A stretch of 64,000 nt of DNA from positions 165,658-229,657 of the forward strand of contig CASIAW010000002.1 in assembly GCA_949372875.1 (NCBI GenBank). The letters are read 5' to 3'. The notes beneath the pieces are model-generated. The model did no database searches. It saw only the letters and a list, made by a program, of their open reading frames with translations, and had not been told where the DNA came from. Below are positions 9,735 through 18,206 of this stretch, one piece after another (positions within the stretch are counted from its first letter, which is position 1; every line of letters begins with the position of its first letter). Position numbers and translations under genes: made by a program. The DNA is from Candidatus Poseidoniaceae archaeon. Lineage in GTDB: Archaea > Thermoplasmatota > Poseidoniia > Poseidoniales > Poseidoniaceae.

Positions 9735-10673
9735 TCACTGATACAATGTTCCGGTGTTAACGACCGGAGTGGTGTCTGTTTCAGAGCAGAGAACGACCAG
9801 CAGATTACTTACCATTGAGGCTTTCTTATCTTCATCCAGTTCAATGATGTTCTTCTGACTGAGTTGCTCAAGAGCAAGTTCAACCATTCCAACTGCACCT
9901 TTGACGATCTCGCTACGTGCTGCGACTACAGCACTTGCTTGCTGGCGGCGGAGCATTGCCTGAGCGATTTCTTGAGAGTAGGCTAAGTGGCTAATTCGAG
10001 CTTCTAGTACTTCTATCCCTGCTCGCTTGAGGCGTGCCTCAACAGAAAGTTGCAACTCTTGAGCGATGACTTCTTGGTGGCTTGAAAGAGCAACGCCGCC
10101 AATGTCTTTGTCTTCAATGATATCGTATGGGTATTTTGTAGCCATAGCCCGCAGTGCTGCCTCGCTTTGAATTTGGACATAACCGTGGTAGTTGTCAACT
10201 TCGAACAACGCTTCAGCGGCATCAACGACTTTCCAGACAACAACCGCTGCAATTTCGATTGGGTTTGCATTCACGTCATTGACTTTGAGTTTCGCAGATT
10301 CAAAATTACGAATTCGGAATGAAATCTTTTGCTTTTGATACAATGGGTTAACCAAAAAGTGGAATCCTTCTTTTTGGACAGTCCCCGAGTATTTTCCGAA
10401 AAACTGCAGTGCTTGAGCCTCATTCGGATTAATGACGAGGTAACTGTTCCACTGTAAGAACCACACAATGGCGATGATAATCTGAAGCAGAATGCCGATG
10501 ATAATCAGTCCGCCCAATTCATATGTGAAGAACATTAAGAGAAAGATGAAAGGAACGACAAGAAGGTGAATGAAAATACCTAGAAAACCGTTTATTGTGG
10601 TTTTTTGTACATCTTTAAACATGATTTCATCATTGCCGGCGGTGATCTGTTGGGTCGGGGGTGCTGTTTGCAT
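9735..10673 (-). CDS. SPFH (band 7/prohibitin-like) domain membrane protein
   Basis: A 312-residue protein with two neighbouring N-terminal hydrophobic helices (about 30-50 and 52-72) followed by an SPFH domain (about 75-270). Typical SPFH features are the strand NPNEAQALQFFGKYSGTV, the segment IEIAAVVVWKVVDAAEALFEV, and the long amphipathic helix EARLKRAGIEVLEARISHLAYSQEIA with LRRQQASAVVAAR. SPFH proteins form large ring or cage assemblies on membranes and scaffold partners or proteases. This one heads a four-gene minus-strand cassette with two small membrane proteins and an RHH regulator. Its promoter region holds three tandem 11-bp repeats. No NfeD-type protease partner is present. Confidence 0.88.
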   Translation of the reverse strand: MQTAPPTQQITAGNDEIMFKDVQKTTINGFLGIFIHLLVVPFIFLLMFFTYELGGLIIIGILLQIIIAIVWFLQWNSYLVINPNEAQALQFFGKYSGTVQKEGFHFLVNPLYQKQKISFRIRNFESAKLKVNDVNANPIEIAAVVVWKVVDAAEALFEVDNYHGYVQIQSEAALRAMATKYPYDIIEDKDIGGVALSSHQEVIAQELQLSVEARLKRAGIEVLEARISHLAYSQEIAQAMLRRQQASAVVAARSEIVKGAVGMVELALEQLSQKNIIELDEDKKASMVSNLLVVLCSETDTTPVVNTGTLYQ

Positions 10674-10690
10674 ACTTGCTCGATTCCTGC

Positions 10691-10723
10691 TATCATAGTG
10701 ATATCATAAAGATATCGTAAGAT
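10691..10723 (-). promoter_or_regulatory. Three tandem 11-bp repeats, candidate RHH operator
   Basis: Three consecutive units TATCATAGTGA (10691-10701), TATCATAAAGA (10702-10712) and TATCGTAAGAT (10713-10723) repeat with an 11-bp period, about one DNA turn. They lie between the divergent starts of the SPFH gene (10673, minus) and the membrane protein at 10765 (plus), 18 bases from the SPFH start. On the minus strand they contain a TATA-like TTTATGAT. The layout suits cooperative binding of RHH dimers, and the cassette itself encodes an RHH protein. Binding is inferred. Confidence 0.55.
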
Positions 10724-10764
10724 TGTCCCTATTCTGTTAAATATCTCCACTGGGTGGGGAAATT

Positions 10765-11607
10765 ATGGCAAACAAGCCCGTTTTGATTGTTGGTGGAATC
10801 TGTATGGTACTCGCAATTGCCTCTTTTGGCATTGCAGGGACAAGCTGGTCAGATGGTGTAGACGAGTTCGAAAACGCTGAGAAAGAGGAGGCGTTCATTA
10901 AGGGTCCAGATAACTCGTTTACCTACACATATACCGATGATGATGGCCAGGGCTCAGGTGGCTGGTATGTCATGATGGATGGGGAATATGGCGATGCGGA
11001 CGGAAATGACAGAACCGATGCTTGCGAAAATGTGACATTCACAATTACTGACTCTGGTGGGAACGATGTTACGGGTGAGGCAGGACACGTGATTTGTACT
11101 GATTCGAATGAGTGGAGAGACGAGTGGGCCGACCCAGTTGAAGGAGATGGCCTCATGGTGTTTGGTTACGTCTGCGCAACTATTGATTCAGCGGAAGATG
11201 AATGGGTGACGTATACTTGCGTTATTGGGGAAGAATATACGATAACAAGTGATACCCAACTGTATATATTTGACAAAGATTCTTACGATTTACAATTTGT
11301 TGATGGTCTTTGGTCCTTTCTTCAAAGCGGATTTCTCGGTTCACTTGGCGCATGTTGCTGTGGCCTTGGAGGCATTTTGGTTCTCGTTGGAGCCTTGACC
11401 GGCGGTGCACCGAAGCCCATGGTTGGATACATGCCGCAACAACAGACAATGCAACAAGGCATGATGCCGCAACAAGGCATGCCTCAGCAGATGGGGCAAA
11501 TGCCTGTCCAGCCACAGTACACTGTGGGAGCGGGTATCGATTCAAGCAGCGTAGCTGATACCCCGGTTAGTGTCGATGATTCTCCATCGAGTGTTTGGGA
11601 TAACTGA
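10765..11607 (+). CDS. Membrane protein with Gln/Met/Pro-rich tail, function unknown
   Basis: A 280-residue protein divergent from the SPFH cassette. It begins with a membrane helix (VLIVGGICMVLAIASFGIAG, about 5-25), continues with an external acidic domain of about 150 residues holding several cysteines, and has a second helix rich in Gly and Cys (about 195-215, GACCCGLGGILVLVGAL). The cytoplasmic tail is low-complexity (repeated MPQQ, MQQGM) and ends in a Ser/Asp-rich stretch. A GGTGGGG ribosome binding site precedes the ATG. No family is recognised. It shares its promoter region with the SPFH operon, so it may be co-regulated through the tandem repeats. Confidence 0.75.
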   Translation: MANKPVLIVGGICMVLAIASFGIAGTSWSDGVDEFENAEKEEAFIKGPDNSFTYTYTDDDGQGSGGWYVMMDGEYGDADGNDRTDACENVTFTITDSGGNDVTGEAGHVICTDSNEWRDEWADPVEGDGLMVFGYVCATIDSAEDEWVTYTCVIGEEYTITSDTQLYIFDKDSYDLQFVDGLWSFLQSGFLGSLGACCCGLGGILVLVGALTGGAPKPMVGYMPQQQTMQQGMMPQQGMPQQMGQMPVQPQYTVGAGIDSSSVADTPVSVDDSPSSVWDN

Positions 11608-11615
11608 TTTGACGC

Positions 11616-12686
11616 TTAACGATCTCGAAGCGCTCTGAGTTTATCTTGTAAGGCACTTTTGCGCTCGTCTTTCTTTTCGCTCTTGTTCCCGTTTTTCATA
11701 CGGCGTTCAAACATAGAACGCTCCCAAAGACAAATGTCGCCATTATCAAACCCAACCGCTATACGGTTTGAATTCGAAGCGATTGATTCGCATCGACTGC
11801 TTTGTGAAGAAATCAAGACCTGTCCTGTTACTGCATCTCTCACTTCAAGACAACCCTGAGAGCCAGACCATCTGCCAGCCCAATGTGTCTGGGATTTGTT
11901 GTATGCAAACCCGCAGCGTTGAGTTGTGATTGTATCGCCCGAAGAAGACCAAGCCTCTACAGTGTCGTTGCGTCGAAGGAGGATACCATTTTCTAATGCC
12001 GCAATATATCCGTCTTCAAATGCAAACAGGTGTTCTATTGCACTTTCTTCAGAAGAAACTGTGACGCCATCATGGTTTGAAACAACACCATTTGCATGAC
12101 CAAAAAACAGAGTATTTGCAGTCTTTGAACCGCTGGTAATTGGAGAATCTGTCTCTGTAGATCTGTGTGAAATTATCCCATCACCATCTATTGACGAAAA
12201 TCCGCACATTGGGCGACCGAGCCCTAACCACAATTGAGATTGGTGTTCTAAAATTACCCAAGGTCGCTCATCCATTCGTTTAACCCAATTCATTGCTCCA
12301 TCAAATGAAAAATTCCAAACTGCAGATTCTAAGAAGTCATTATGTTCGATATCATAGACGCTCGAGACAGCATACACCTGTTTTTGGAAGATAATGAGAG
12401 AATCTGCACTTCCTTCGAGGGCATGACTCCACCTTTGCTCGCCACTGGTTGATTCAAGACAAACGACGTGCAAGCCGGCTGTTGCAAACACGGCACCGTC
12501 ATGGACCTTTAGAACTGTAATTCTGTCTGGTAATGAGGCTGTCCAGACGAGCGCCCCGTCTTGATCCCAATACTTGAGGCGCCCATCCCACCCGCCGGCG
12601 AAAAGGCTTCCGTCATCTCTGAGGTAAAGTGCTGATGCGGATTCGCCAAGAGACCGCGTCATCCATGTCGAGGAGAGGAGGTCCAT
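11616..12686 (-). CDS. WD40/PQQ-like beta-propeller protein
   Basis: A 356-residue protein made of repeating beta-blade units such as GSLFAGGWDGRLKYWDQDGALVW, VVCLESTSGEQRWSHAL and RIAVGFDNGDICLWERSMF. This matches a WD40 or PQQ-type propeller of about seven blades. The C-terminal 40 residues are highly charged (KSEKKDERKSALQDKLRALRDR) and probably helical. There is no signal peptide or membrane helix, so it is likely cytosolic. Propellers are usually protein-binding scaffolds; no enzyme site is visible. It lies in a minus-strand run downstream of HflX and a membrane protein. Confidence 0.7.
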   Translation of the reverse strand: MDLLSSTWMTRSLGESASALYLRDDGSLFAGGWDGRLKYWDQDGALVWTASLPDRITVLKVHDGAVFATAGLHVVCLESTSGEQRWSHALEGSADSLIIFQKQVYAVSSVYDIEHNDFLESAVWNFSFDGAMNWVKRMDERPWVILEHQSQLWLGLGRPMCGFSSIDGDGIISHRSTETDSPITSGSKTANTLFFGHANGVVSNHDGVTVSSEESAIEHLFAFEDGYIAALENGILLRRNDTVEAWSSSGDTITTQRCGFAYNKSQTHWAGRWSGSQGCLEVRDAVTGQVLISSQSSRCESIASNSNRIAVGFDNGDICLWERSMFERRMKNGNKSEKKDERKSALQDKLRALRDR

Positions 12687-12733
12687 GTCAGCCTGTTGGA
12701 CTGCGCCCCCTTAAGTTGAAGGGCGAGCCTGCT

Positions 12734-13675
12734 TCATAATTGGCCACTTCGTTGAGAAACTTCTTCCACCGGAATGTAACGCTTAGGAACTGCAAAGGTA
12801 AGAAGGAAAGCAACTATTCCAAAACAACATGCCGCATAATAGTGCCCCATTCCAAAGAACGAGAGAACGGAAGCCGTTCTTAAAATGGCAATTGAGCCGC
12901 TGTTCATAGCCCAAAGAGTGAATCCTGTTGAAATCAAGGCAAGGCCCATGAACGCGAAACCAATAGTGATGTAAATCCCTGCAGCACCAGCATCCATTAA
13001 AGGGTGATCCATTTGCTCTGGCGTCATGTCGATGTTGCGTATCTCACATTCGTCAGCACCATTCGTACACGGTTGAGCAGCAAAATCTTCAGATGAAGGA
13101 ATTGTGAAATCGATGGTGGTGAAGCCAATTGGTTCAATCATTGCTGGCGGTGAAAGTAAAACGCGATTTGCATAGACGTCTCGATGGTTGTCCCGTTCGA
13201 CAATGATGTCGACTCGAGCAAGGCCCGGGTCAAGTCGTTCAAGGGAAAATGAGCCGTCACCTCCAGTTTGTACCTCAGTAGAGTTCCACATACCGTCGTC
13301 GTCCCATGAGACGTAGACGGTGGCATTTTCCAAAGGCTGTTGTTCGTCATCATAAACCACGCCACGGAATGTGGCCGTTTCTTCAGGAGCGGTGAGCGAA
13401 AGACGGTAGACGAATTCATCAGGGCGAACCAGTCCCGAGTTTGGTGAAGCGTAATCCAGTCCATTGAGGAAGCCAAGAAGGCAGGTAAAGAGTAAAAATA
13501 TCGCAATAGCCTGTCCCATGGAGTGCATTTTTGGATCGGGCATTGTGAGTATGGTGTTCGATGAAGAAAACATAAGGTCGCCCTTGGGCTCTGAAAGGCC
13601 GGTGAGTTCATCGATGTAATCAACTGCTTCGGGCTCAAGTTCATTGAAAGAAACCGGTTTGTCCGATTCGCCCAT
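12734..13675 (-). CDS. Membrane protein with carboxypeptidase regulatory-like domain
   Basis: A 313-residue protein. After an acidic cytosolic N-terminus comes a membrane helix (about 54-72, AIAIFLLFTCLLGFLNGL). An external domain at about 98-200 has the CarboxypepD_reg/SpaA-like beta-sandwich signature (TFRGVVYDDEQQPLENATVYV and GDGSFSLERLDPG). Two or three C-terminal helices follow (about 232-255 and 262-295). The beta-sandwich suggests binding of a surface ligand, but the function is unknown. It starts about 20 bases after the HflX stop on the same strand, so the two are probably co-transcribed. Confidence 0.72.
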   Translation of the reverse strand: MGESDKPVSFNELEPEAVDYIDELTGLSEPKGDLMFSSSNTILTMPDPKMHSMGQAIAIFLLFTCLLGFLNGLDYASPNSGLVRPDEFVYRLSLTAPEETATFRGVVYDDEQQPLENATVYVSWDDDGMWNSTEVQTGGDGSFSLERLDPGLARVDIIVERDNHRDVYANRVLLSPPAMIEPIGFTTIDFTIPSSEDFAAQPCTNGADECEIRNIDMTPEQMDHPLMDAGAAGIYITIGFAFMGLALISTGFTLWAMNSGSIAILRTASVLSFFGMGHYYAACCFGIVAFLLTFAVPKRYIPVEEVSQRSGQL

Positions 13676-13695
13676 GCATTGCGCAGAACCCCGAC

Positions 13696-15129
13696 CTACT
13701 TCACTTCAATGCGATGTCGAGAATGCGAAAGAAGACGTGCTAAAGCGTGTTCATGAATCCACACCCGTAACTCGACAATGCCATCATCATGATTGGTTCG
13801 TTTCGCTACCAACCCTGCATCATACACATCAGATACAAGCCCTTCAACGGCTCTACCACCTTCCGCTGGAACTGGGAGCAGGAGCAAATCTCTCGGTGGG
13901 CCAAACAAATGCAGAAGAATGGTGTCTTTCAATTTCTGCATCCCTTCCCCGGAATGAGAAGAAATGAGGATTGGCTCGGGGAGTCCGAGTGCTGCTACTG
14001 TTGCTATTCCTTCCTCTTTTTGCTCGTCTGTAGCCTGGTCGCATTTTGTTAGAACTGTGAGAACGTGGTGAACGACGGACGAATCGACTGATTGCCAAGG
14101 GAATTCTTCATCGATTTCCTCTCCATAAAAACGCGTGAAAACCTCATTACGAGAAGTGAAGAGTTTGCGTTCTAATTCTTCTGGATGGTCACTTACATCA
14201 GCAAGGATGAGGAGTAAATCGCTCTCTAATGCTTCGGCAAGTGTAGCGCGAAAAGCATCAAGCGTCGAGGAAGGTAAATGGTCGATAAAACCGATTGTAT
14301 CAGCCAGAAGTACTCGGGGGCTGGCTTCCATTCTTCCAATCGTCGTCTCTAAGGTCGAGAAAAGTTTGTCTTTTACAAGTACTTCTTTTCCTGAAAGGGA
14401 AAGAAAGAGACTGGATTTTCCAGCGTTGGTATATCCGGCTAGACCAACGGTCATTGCCCCTCCTCTCGAGCGCTGCTTCCTCCTTTCTGATTGGGCGATA
14501 GCATGCTTCTTTTGCCGTTTACGTAAGTGGAGAAGTTCACGATTCATGTTATCGATAATTGCCTGTAATGCGGTACTTCCTGCGCCGCCATATCCAGCTC
14601 TTTCTCCAGTCGTCTCTTGATTTGCAAGCTCTCTTAGAACAGTTCGGTCACTTTGCATACGAGCAATTCGAACTTGAGTTCTTGCTTCAAGAGAAGAGGC
14701 ATGTGAGGTGAATAAGGAGAGCAGTAAACGTACTCGGTCCCAGACTTCGACGCCTACTGCCTCACTTACTCCAACCAGTTGCCTTGGAGAGGCGTTTGTA
14801 TGCATCAGTATCAGATCCACTTGTTGCCAGGGGTGTGACGAAACGGTTCGTGAAGTGAGTTCATCCGCAAGGTCCTGCAATCGGCCCTTGCCAAAGTAAC
14901 CACGCGGATCTATTGGACCAGATTGATGGAGCGTTTCCACAATTGTAATCCCCATCGTCGCAACGAGCGTTGCAAATTCGAGGGTGTCATCCTCGCCCCG
15001 AACCAAAAGAATGGCTTTACGTCCTGCGTGATTTGTTCTCGCTTCACCAAGCGCAACGCCACCGGTTCCGGCAAGAACGGGGAACTCTTCACTTCCCTTC
15101 GCCATGGTTGAGCCACGGGTCATCCTCAT
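13696..15129 (-). CDS. hflX: GTPase HflX
   Basis: Ribosome-associated GTPase that splits or rescues stalled ribosomes. The N-terminal HflX domain (about 35-215) contains DPRGYFGKGRLQDLADEL and the glycine-rich QETTGERAGYGGAGSTA linker. The GTPase domain follows from about 225: G1 GYTNAGKSS, G3 DTIGF, G4 TKCD. The extra C-terminal segment of about 90 residues is usual for archaeal and bacterial HflX. Starts at 15129, 15123 or 15105 are all possible; the last would give MAKGSEEFPV. The start region faces the divergent small gene at 15154, with only about 24 bases between them. Confidence 0.93.
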   Translation of the reverse strand: MRMTRGSTMAKGSEEFPVLAGTGGVALGEARTNHAGRKAILLVRGEDDTLEFATLVATMGITIVETLHQSGPIDPRGYFGKGRLQDLADELTSRTVSSHPWQQVDLILMHTNASPRQLVGVSEAVGVEVWDRVRLLLSLFTSHASSLEARTQVRIARMQSDRTVLRELANQETTGERAGYGGAGSTALQAIIDNMNRELLHLRKRQKKHAIAQSERRKQRSRGGAMTVGLAGYTNAGKSSLFLSLSGKEVLVKDKLFSTLETTIGRMEASPRVLLADTIGFIDHLPSSTLDAFRATLAEALESDLLLILADVSDHPEELERKLFTSRNEVFTRFYGEEIDEEFPWQSVDSSVVHHVLTVLTKCDQATDEQKEEGIATVAALGLPEPILISSHSGEGMQKLKDTILLHLFGPPRDLLLLPVPAEGGRAVEGLVSDVYDAGLVAKRTNHDDGIVELRVWIHEHALARLLSHSRHRIEVK

Positions 15130-15153
15130 AATAGCCCACCTCTACCAGTTGAT

Positions 15154-15375
15154 ATGAGCGAGTTGCATGAAGCTGCAATTGAGTGGACTGGTCAAGCCGA
15201 ATTAGCGCCACTCTTTCTTGAGGCTGCTCAACGTTCAAAAGTAGAAACCAGCCTCGTTTATCAAGGTGATGAGGTCCACATGACCGTAAAAATTCAGATG
15301 GAAAACCTCCAGTTATTACGAGACTGTATCGATGCACTGCTCATTGAGTTTGCAGACATTGAAGAAGGAAATTAA
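15154..15375 (+). CDS. Pcc1-like protein (possible KEOPS subunit)
   Basis: A 73-residue protein. Its second half (VHMTVKIQMENLQLLRDCIDALL) resembles the strand-helix end of Pcc1, the small dimerising subunit of the KEOPS complex that makes t6A in tRNA. In Pcc1 a strand with alternating hydrophobics precedes the LLR helix. Size and pattern fit, but sequences this short are hard to place, so the call is tentative. It is divergent from hflX, and its TAA overlaps the TAA of xthA tail to tail by four bases. Confidence 0.5.
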   Translation: MSELHEAAIEWTGQAELAPLFLEAAQRSKVETSLVYQGDEVHMTVKIQMENLQLLRDCIDALLIEFADIEEGN

Positions 15376-16151
15376 AGTTTCAAATCCAAAATCACAGGTG
15401 CGTGATCTGATACATCAATGCCGCCTTGGCGCTCGATGTGGATGCTCTCTAGGCACTCTGCTGCTGCTTCATTGAGAAGAAAATAATCAATTCGCCAACC
15501 TCGATTCAAAGCTCTTGCTTGCCCGCGATTGGACCACCAAGAATATATTTTTTCACCTTCACCTACATGTTCCCGAAAAGCATCCGTCCAACCATCTGCG
15601 AGAAGTTGAGTAAACCATTCTCTTTCTTGTGGAAGAAAACCACTGGATTTTGCATTGCCCTTCGGATTCCAAATGTCGTCTTCGGTGTGAGCGACGTTCA
15701 AATCACCACAGACGATAACAGGCTGCTTCGATGACAGATAAGGAGTAAGGAAGGTTCGCCACTCTGCCATCCATGCTTCCTTGAAATCCTGACGTTCTTG
15801 CTTGTTTGAGCCACTGGGCAAATAGGTGTTAATGCAGGTCAAGCCTTGATGTTCTGTCACCAAGATGCGCCCTTCTGTATCGCCTTTATCTTGGATGCCA
15901 TTCATACCTGTATCGATGCTTTCAAAGCCCGTTCGAGACAGGGTAGCCACACCTGAATAACCCTTTTTTTCGGCACAGTGGAGGTGGACTTGATACCCTT
16001 CAGGCCAGGTCCAATCTTTCGGGAGTTGTTCAGGAAGTGCGCGGACTTCTTGGAGCATGATGATGTCCGCATCAAAAGATTCGAAGTAAGCATCTATTCC
16101 TTTTCGAATGGCGGCTCGTATGCCGTTCACGTTCCATGAGACAAAGCGCAT
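15372..16151 (-). CDS. xthA: Exodeoxyribonuclease III / AP endonuclease
   Basis: Exonuclease III family enzyme that cuts DNA at abasic sites and degrades 3' ends in base excision repair. The 259 residues cover one endonuclease/exonuclease/phosphatase domain. The motifs are SWNVNGIRAA at the start, the metal-binding Glu in LQEVRA, the Tyr/Gly region KGYSGVATLSR, the catalytic DLNVAHTEDD, WRIDYFLLN, and the terminal His in SDHAPVILDL. It overlaps the convergent Pcc1-like gene by four bases. Confidence 0.96.
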   Translation of the reverse strand: MRFVSWNVNGIRAAIRKGIDAYFESFDADIIMLQEVRALPEQLPKDWTWPEGYQVHLHCAEKKGYSGVATLSRTGFESIDTGMNGIQDKGDTEGRILVTEHQGLTCINTYLPSGSNKQERQDFKEAWMAEWRTFLTPYLSSKQPVIVCGDLNVAHTEDDIWNPKGNAKSSGFLPQEREWFTQLLADGWTDAFREHVGEGEKIYSWWSNRGQARALNRGWRIDYFLLNEAAAECLESIHIERQGGIDVSDHAPVILDLKL

Positions 16152-16183
16152 GATTTACCCATATGCCGGGGGTGGATAAGTGT

Positions 16184-17326
16184 TCAACGCTGAGCGGATG
16201 CAATACTCTTGCCAGCCATCCGGCCAGATTGCACCGCACCATCGGACAGAATATGTTCGCTCTCAACCCACGCCCCTGCGAAAAGCACGCCCATGTCAGC
16301 CATACCTTGCTGAGAAATTCGACCTTCGCTTGCGTCATGAAGGGTTATTTTCGATTGTTCTGATTGGTGAATAACGTGCTCTTGCCAACCACTTGCTCTC
16401 TGGTCAAGCAGGGCTTTGAGAGACGCAAGGCGTTCATCAGCGGAGGAATACCTTGTTTCTCCAGGATCTGATTCAAGCCCACCGATTGCTATAGCAGAGA
16501 GGTGACTTCCTTCGGAGCCTAAACGGGGTTGAATTGCACGATAGTCAAGAATTGCGCAGCGGTTTGCAGCATCAATGATGCCGTGTTTGCCTGACATCGA
16601 TTTTGAAAGTAATCCGACTTCGATAAAACTGGCTGAAATTCGTTTGATTTGGGTAAATATTTGCTTTGAGCGCTCTATGTCGATTGTAGTGACAAGTTTT
16701 TTTGCAGCTGATGGGCCGCAGGCAAGAACGATGACGTCAGTCTCGATTTCCCTGCCATCAACAAGGTGTGCTTTTCCTGGCTCAATCCGTTTGACTTCTG
16801 GTCCACATTCAATGAAAACACCGACTTCATCTAATGCCGCTGCTAGACGACCGATCATCCCGGCCCATCCCTCATTTGACACAAGGAGGTTGCTTTTTTG
16901 CAGTGCTGTATAACGGAGTGCACTTTCTTGCCCGCCCCATGCCGATAAGAGATGGCAGGCCTCGACCAGTGGGTGTTCGGAACTCATATCCCGTAGAATC
17001 CGCTTATTCTGAAGGGAGGTTTTTGCATCATCCAATGGCCGAAGAATACCGTGACCAATCACTTCCAGACGATGAAGGCGAAGTGGGGTGGCTGCGAGTT
17101 TGACGCGGCTCAATTTTCGAACAAGATTGTGGAATGGGCCTTTTTTCAGAAACAGATGCGGTCCAAAACCGACGGGGAATTCATCTATGTTCTGGGTCGT
17201 ACCTCGGCCTCCTATTCGGTTTGACCGCTCAAGGACAACCACGTGATGGCCTGCCAAGGTTGCTTCAAGAGCACATGAAAGGCCCGCGAGCCCAGCACCA
17301 ACTACCAAAACCCGCACCATGGCCAC
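16184..17326 (-). CDS. FAD-dependent oxidoreductase, amine oxidase/phytoene desaturase-like
   Basis: A flavoenzyme of the NAD(P)-binding Rossmann/FAD superfamily. The dinucleotide-binding motif is at the N-terminus (VLVVGAGLAGLSCALEATLAGHHVVVLER), followed by the NRIGGRGTT motif of amine oxidases and carotenoid desaturases. The C-terminal FAD motif is MGVLFAGAWVESEHILSDGAVQSGRMAG. The substrate is unknown. A retinal or carotenoid role would suit the proteorhodopsin in this window but is not shown. The start is GTG 17326, five bases after a GAGGAG ribosome binding site; ATG 17320 is an alternative. The gene is divergent from the GMP synthase subunit. Confidence 0.82.
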   Translation of the reverse strand: MAMVRVLVVGAGLAGLSCALEATLAGHHVVVLERSNRIGGRGTTQNIDEFPVGFGPHLFLKKGPFHNLVRKLSRVKLAATPLRLHRLEVIGHGILRPLDDAKTSLQNKRILRDMSSEHPLVEACHLLSAWGGQESALRYTALQKSNLLVSNEGWAGMIGRLAAALDEVGVFIECGPEVKRIEPGKAHLVDGREIETDVIVLACGPSAAKKLVTTIDIERSKQIFTQIKRISASFIEVGLLSKSMSGKHGIIDAANRCAILDYRAIQPRLGSEGSHLSAIAIGGLESDPGETRYSSADERLASLKALLDQRASGWQEHVIHQSEQSKITLHDASEGRISQQGMADMGVLFAGAWVESEHILSDGAVQSGRMAGKSIASAQR

Positions 17327-17423
17327 CGGTACTCCTCATGCCCCATCAAACCATTCTTCCGCCTTTTTGGTGCGGCATGTTCAAGGTTATTCGACCAACA
17401 CAGTAGAAAATACAGGTGAAGGC

Positions 17424-18014
17424 ATGGACGGAAAACCACTCATCATCGATGTTGTTGACAACGGCGGACAATGGACGCACAGAGAATGGCGAATGCTTCG
17501 TTATCTAAAAGTCGATACCCAAATTATCGAGAACACAACACCTGTAGAAGAATTACGCGAAGTTGATGGAATCATACTTTCGGGTGGAGCTGCAAGAGTC
17601 GGCCTTACCGGCGAACTCGGAAACTGTGGAGCCTATCTGGAATTAGAAGTCCCAGTGCTCGGAATCTGTGCTGGACACCAATTCATGGCCCGGTTCTACG
17701 GCGGAGATGCACGTGAATCCCCAGAGCCGGAATTTGGAGCAATGCAAATTGAATTACAAAATGAAGGGGGTAAAATATTTGCCAATACCGCTCAATCACA
17801 AACGGTTTGGGAATCACATAACGATGAAGTTCACGTCGTTCCTGAAGGTTTCTTCATTACTGCAAGCAGCCCTTCGTGCAAAGTTCAAGGAATGGAAAAT
17901 CAAAAAGGAGACCGATTTGGTTTACAATTCCATCCTGAAGTCAATGACTCAGAATTTGGAAAAGAGATGTTTGAGAACTTTGTTGAAATTTGCAAAAAAG
18001 CAAAAAAGGCATAA
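17424..18014 (+). CDS. guaAA: GMP synthase, glutamine amidotransferase subunit A
   Basis: Glutaminase half of the split archaeal GMP synthase, supplying ammonia to convert XMP to GMP. It is a class I amidotransferase with the nucleophile elbow GICAGHQFMA (Cys about residue 79) and the His/Glu pair in LQFHPEVNDSEFG. The start at ATG 17424 follows an AGGTGA ribosome binding site and gives 196 residues, as expected for the stand-alone subunit. The frame is open further upstream but that stretch overlaps the divergent FAD gene. The ATP-pyrophosphatase subunit B is not in this window. Confidence 0.94.
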   Translation: MDGKPLIIDVVDNGGQWTHREWRMLRYLKVDTQIIENTTPVEELREVDGIILSGGAARVGLTGELGNCGAYLELEVPVLGICAGHQFMARFYGGDARESPEPEFGAMQIELQNEGGKIFANTAQSQTVWESHNDEVHVVPEGFFITASSPSCKVQGMENQKGDRFGLQFHPEVNDSEFGKEMFENFVEICKKAKKA

Positions 18015-18020
18015 TACGCT

Positions 18021-18206
18021 TCACTTTCGGTAATGAACAGTAACTGCACCACAGACTTTGCACCAAACTTTGGTTCCGTCTTTTCTTGGCGTTGCTCCTG
18101 CAACGTCAATTTTCACGCCGCATACGCAGGTCACGGTGTTCTCCATGATTGACCCGAGGGAGTCCCGCTTGATGAACTCAACGCTCAAGCAGACAGATTG
18201 AGCCAT
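18021..18206 (-). CDS. Small zinc-ribbon-like protein
   Basis: A protein of 61 residues, or 41 if it starts at the internal ATG (18146). The C-terminal half holds two Cys pairs in the pattern CVC...CKVC about 20 residues apart, as in a small zinc ribbon, and ends in a basic HYRK. The longer start overlaps the end of the Trm5 gene by 22 bases, and the N-terminal 20 residues look less ordered than the Cys region. Co-transcription with trm5 is likely. Function unknown; a nucleic-acid or ribosome-associated role would be usual for such ribbons. Confidence 0.55.
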   Translation of the reverse strand: MAQSVCLSVEFIKRDSLGSIMENTVTCVCGVKIDVAGATPRKDGTKVWCKVCGAVTVHYRK

